Assembly: GCA_902492205.1 (NCBI GenBank)
Contig: CABUKU010000035.1
Span: 1 to 27,582 of the forward strand
DNA: 27,582 nt
Direction of reading: 5' to 3'
Origin: an uncultured Bacteroides sp.
GTDB taxonomy: Bacteria > Bacteroidota > Bacteroidia > Bacteroidales > Bacteroidaceae
The position numbers and the translations under genes are program-made. Below, in pieces: positions 25,857-27,582 of the stretch. Each line of letters opens with the position of its first letter. Positions within the stretch are counted from its first letter, which is position 1. The notes under the pieces are model-generated. The model saw only the letters and a list, made by a program, of their open reading frames with translations, searched no databases and had not been told where the DNA came from.

Positions 25857-26290
25857 GCACCCGGGAAATGTTACCCCGCGAGATTAAAATGCTCGTCATA
25901 CATTGCAGCGCCACGCGCTGCAATGTTCCTTTCACCGTGTCGCAATTGGAACAATGTCACCGTGACCGCGGATTTGACGGTATCGGTTATCATTTTTACA
26001 TCACCCGTGACGGTGCCGTTCATGCCACCCGTCCGCTCGAAAAGATCGGCGCACATGCCAAAGGTTTCAACCTTCACAGCATCGGTATTTGTTACGAAGG
26101 CGGATTGGATGCCGACGGTAAACCTGCCGATACTCGCACTTGGCAGCAACGGGATTCTATGAATGATCTTGTGTTTGCACTTTGCAAGACATTTCCCGAA
26201 GTAAAAGTCTTGGGACATTATCAGCTTAGTGCTGATATTCATAAGGCTTGTCCTTGCTTTGATGCCCAGAAAGAATATGCTGTGTTATGA
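25853..26290 (+). CDS. N-acetylmuramoyl-L-alanine amidase (Amidase_2 type)
   Basis: This 145-aa amidase cuts the bond between N-acetylmuramic acid and the stem peptide of peptidoglycan. The Amidase_2 fold is evident from MLVIHCSAT with the first zinc-binding histidine, GIGYHFYITRDGAVHATRP, IGAHAKGFNLHSIGICYEGG, and the C-terminal GHYQLSADIHKACPCFD with the lysine and cysteine of the zinc/catalytic site. The start at 25853 is chosen because the ATG overlaps the smalltalk stop (ATGA) and begins just before the conserved domain; an upstream in-frame ATG at 25775 would run through the smalltalk gene. No signal peptide is present, as in phage endolysins, so export would need another route. Confidence 0.93.
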   Translation: MSTREMLPREIKMLVIHCSATRCNVPFTVSQLEQCHRDRGFDGIGYHFYITRDGAVHATRPLEKIGAHAKGFNLHSIGICYEGGLDADGKPADTRTWQQRDSMNDLVFALCKTFPEVKVLGHYQLSADIHKACPCFDAQKEYAVL

Positions 26291-26487
26291 AACAAATCAT
26301 TGAATATTTAATGGTGGTGGACAAAGGATTCTACCGCCATTATCCGGAGATGCTTACTGCTTTGGTCTATAATCAGGCTCTTACTCCTTGGCAAATGAGT
26401 GTGCTGCTGTGGAGAATCGCTCTTTTCAAAGTTCCTGTTTCTCCCTCTGTCGCTTTTTGTGTGAGTTATAGTATTCTTAGACGTTAA
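26287..26487 (+). CDS. Hypothetical 66-aa protein coupled to the amidase
   Basis: This small frame starts at an ATG overlapping the amidase stop by 4 bp and encodes 66 residues (MKQIIEYLMVVDKGFYRHYP at the start, RIALFKVPVSPSVAFCVSYS near the end). I recognise no domain. The C-terminal half is moderately hydrophobic and might touch a membrane. The ATGA overlap makes it likely to be a real, translationally coupled last gene of the operon. Being short, it may be unannotated in some genomes. Confidence 0.55.
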   Translation: MKQIIEYLMVVDKGFYRHYPEMLTALVYNQALTPWQMSVLLWRIALFKVPVSPSVAFCVSYSILRR

Positions 26488-26514
26488 GTTTTCTATGTAG
26501 TTTATATTAAAAAA

Positions 26515-27108
26515 TCATTTTAATAGAAGTTGTGCCCATTCGGGAATATTTTCTACATATTGTTTAAAAAGAGTTCCATCTACTGTACGGAAAAGTAATT
26601 GAGGCGTTTGATTTTCTACCGAATTGTCATAAACATACACCCTGTCCGCTAAAGAGATGGCTTTGCCAATATTCAGTAATGATTTGTAATAACGTGAAAC
26701 TATTTTTGATATGGGAACTTCATGTCCTCCATTTAGATAACGCTGAGTGATACGCCTTACATTAATCTCGGGATTTTTCGTGCAGACGAAAAAAATACGG
26801 ATAAAGAATCCTTTTTCTTTTGCTTTTTCTACGAACTGTAATTTTTCATCTGAAGAAAAGACTGTTTCAAAAACGAAATCTTGTTTATTCTCTAAATATT
26901 CATAACGCAATTTTGTGGCAAATTCGGCAGCTTTTAATACTGCCGATGGCGAATTCCAATCACCAAATTGTTCTTGCGCAATGGTATCGGGATTGACATA
27001 GAAACTATTTTCCGCCCATTCATTGTGAAGCAACTGTACAGTGGCAGAGGTTTTGCCCGATCCGTTAGGACCGGCTACAATGCAAAGTGTAGGACATTTT
27101 TCTTTCAT
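26515..27108 (-). CDS. Zeta-toxin-like P-loop kinase (COG4185-type)
   Basis: This 197-aa P-loop protein has Walker A GPNGSGKT at 13-20, then FYVNPDTIAQEQFG, DFVFETVFSS, and the RRITQRYLNGGHEVPISKI block with conserved Arg, followed by RYYKSLLN. These match zeta-toxin-like kinases. Zeta toxins phosphorylate UDP-N-acetylglucosamine and poison cell-wall synthesis, but many COG4185 members are untested. The start overlaps the stop of the 64-aa upstream gene by one base (TAATG), a typical coupling for toxin-antitoxin pairs. It converges with the amidase operon, with a 27-bp gap. Confidence 0.85.
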   Translation of the reverse strand: MKEKCPTLCIVAGPNGSGKTSATVQLLHNEWAENSFYVNPDTIAQEQFGDWNSPSAVLKAAEFATKLRYEYLENKQDFVFETVFSSDEKLQFVEKAKEKGFFIRIFFVCTKNPEINVRRITQRYLNGGHEVPISKIVSRYYKSLLNIGKAISLADRVYVYDNSVENQTPQLLFRTVDGTLFKQYVENIPEWAQLLLK

Positions 27109-27302
27109 TATGAATTTTGTTTAGCTTCTTTCGCCCTATATGCTTTCAGCTTTTCTTTCACTTCTTGCATTCTCCGTTTCAATTCCATTTCTGCTTTGCG
27201 AGAACTTTCACGTGCTGCAATGGCTACTTGCTCCATAAGTGCATGCAGTTGCTCATCAGTTGGCTCTTCCAAAGAATTCAGTCGATATGTATCCGGTTTC
27301 AT
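27108..27302 (-). CDS. Small partner of the zeta-like kinase (putative antitoxin)
   Basis: This 64-aa basic, helix-forming protein (MKPDTYRLNSLEEPTDEQLH, then a long Lys/Glu/Arg-rich helix) begins 1 bp-coupled ahead of the kinase gene. Small proteins with this shape usually accompany COG4185-type kinases in Bacteroidetes and are thought to act as antitoxins. That role is inferred from position. A candidate -7 box on the minus strand, CAAAGTAA at 27333-27340 read as TTACTTTG, is one base from consensus. Confidence 0.7.
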   Translation of the reverse strand: MKPDTYRLNSLEEPTDEQLHALMEQVAIAARESSRKAEMELKRRMQEVKEKLKAYRAKEAKQNS

Positions 27303-27379
27303 ACGCTCGTTTTATTATTATTTCCCTTTTTGCAAAGTAACAAAATTCCCACTGTTTTTCCTAACAAACCAACATTATT

Positions 27380-27582
27380 TCACTTCTCTCCCCGATTCTC
27401 CTTTTCAACTTCCATCATTCTGCAAATCTCACTCTGTGTTTGTTTTATGACCTCCTGCTCTTCTTCCGACAGCTCACTATCACTCCAACTTTGAATAATC
27501 TCATTGGCTTCTTGAAGCAACTCTTCCTCATACACTTCACCATAACAGTAAATAAGAAGACGGCATTTCAGGACGGAAGCGG
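27380..27582 (-). CDS. 3' end of an unrecognised gene (truncated by the window edge)
   Basis: The minus strand is open from the window end to a TGA at 27380-27382, giving the last 67 residues of a protein. They include SVLKCRLLIYCYGEVYEEEL, LLQEANEIIQSWSDSELSEE and a very acidic, helical tail ending EVEKENRGEK. I recognise no family. The 5' part lies outside the window. The 77-bp gap to the small zeta partner gene is AT-rich. Confidence 0.6.
   Translation of the reverse strand, partial: ASVLKCRLLIYCYGEVYEEELLQEANEIIQSWSDSELSEEEQEVIKQTQSEICRMMEVEKENRGEK

Noticed and set aside
26968..27450. Plus-strand open frame of 160 codons across the zeta kinase and its partner
   Set aside because: It is rich in Phe, Ser and Cys, as antisense frames of lysine- and glutamate-rich genes are, and it overlaps two well-supported coupled genes.

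Overview
The window looks like chromosomal DNA of a gut Bacteroides or a close relative. The evidence is a SusC/SusD outer-membrane pair, weak Shine-Dalgarno signals, several close matches to the Bacteroides -7 promoter box (TAnnTTTG), and Bacteroidales-restricted families (DUF4954, DUF4248, BT4734/VapE-type proteins, smalltalk). The species cannot be fixed from this sequence alone.

Layout. (1) 35-4855, plus strand: a SusC-type TonB-dependent transporter and its SusD-type surface lipoprotein, closed by a strong hairpin terminator. (2) 4852-8173, plus strand: the ribosome-associated GTPase HflX with its own promoter, then a large DUF4954 protein with a predicted left-handed beta-helix. (3) 8170-21525, minus strand: a surface polysaccharide (capsule or O-antigen) operon transcribed right to left. 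It starts with an unrecognised 113-aa gene, followed by a Wzx flippase, two GT2, one GT8 and two GT4 glycosyltransferases, a Wzy-like polymerase, a third GT4, a RelE/ParE toxin-antitoxin pair, gmd, a WbpV-like sugar-nucleotide ketoreductase, a WbpL/WecA-like initiating sugar-phosphate transferase and a WbuC-type cupin. (4) 21647-26487: an accessory cassette often seen beside Bacteroides capsule loci. It holds a VirE-N/VapE helicase-primase-like protein, a KilA-N DNA-binding protein, DUF4248, an enlarged HU-like protein, a 36-aa smalltalk peptide, an N-acetylmuramoyl-L-alanine amidase and a 66-aa protein. (5) 26515-27582, minus strand: a zeta-toxin-like kinase with a small coupled partner, and the 3' end of an unrecognised gene running off the window.

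How the parts fit. The ketoreductase and initiating transferase would make and load the first 6-deoxy-HexNAc sugar on undecaprenyl phosphate. The six glycosyltransferases would extend the repeat unit, Wzx would flip it and Wzy would polymerise it. Gmd supplies GDP-4-keto-6-deoxymannose, but no fcl or rmd reductase is present here. No upxY or upxZ gene and no inverted repeats around an invertible promoter were seen, so this operon does not have the usual Bacteroides phase-variable capsule head.

The VapE cassette resembles the replication and lysis parts of a phage or phage satellite. The most striking non-coding signal is an inverted pair of triple TGACA-repeat arms flanking a very AT-rich 97-bp segment just after the VapE gene, like an iteron-type origin or operator. 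The polysaccharide genes are clearly more AT-rich than the VapE/HU/amidase cassette, which fits separate histories.
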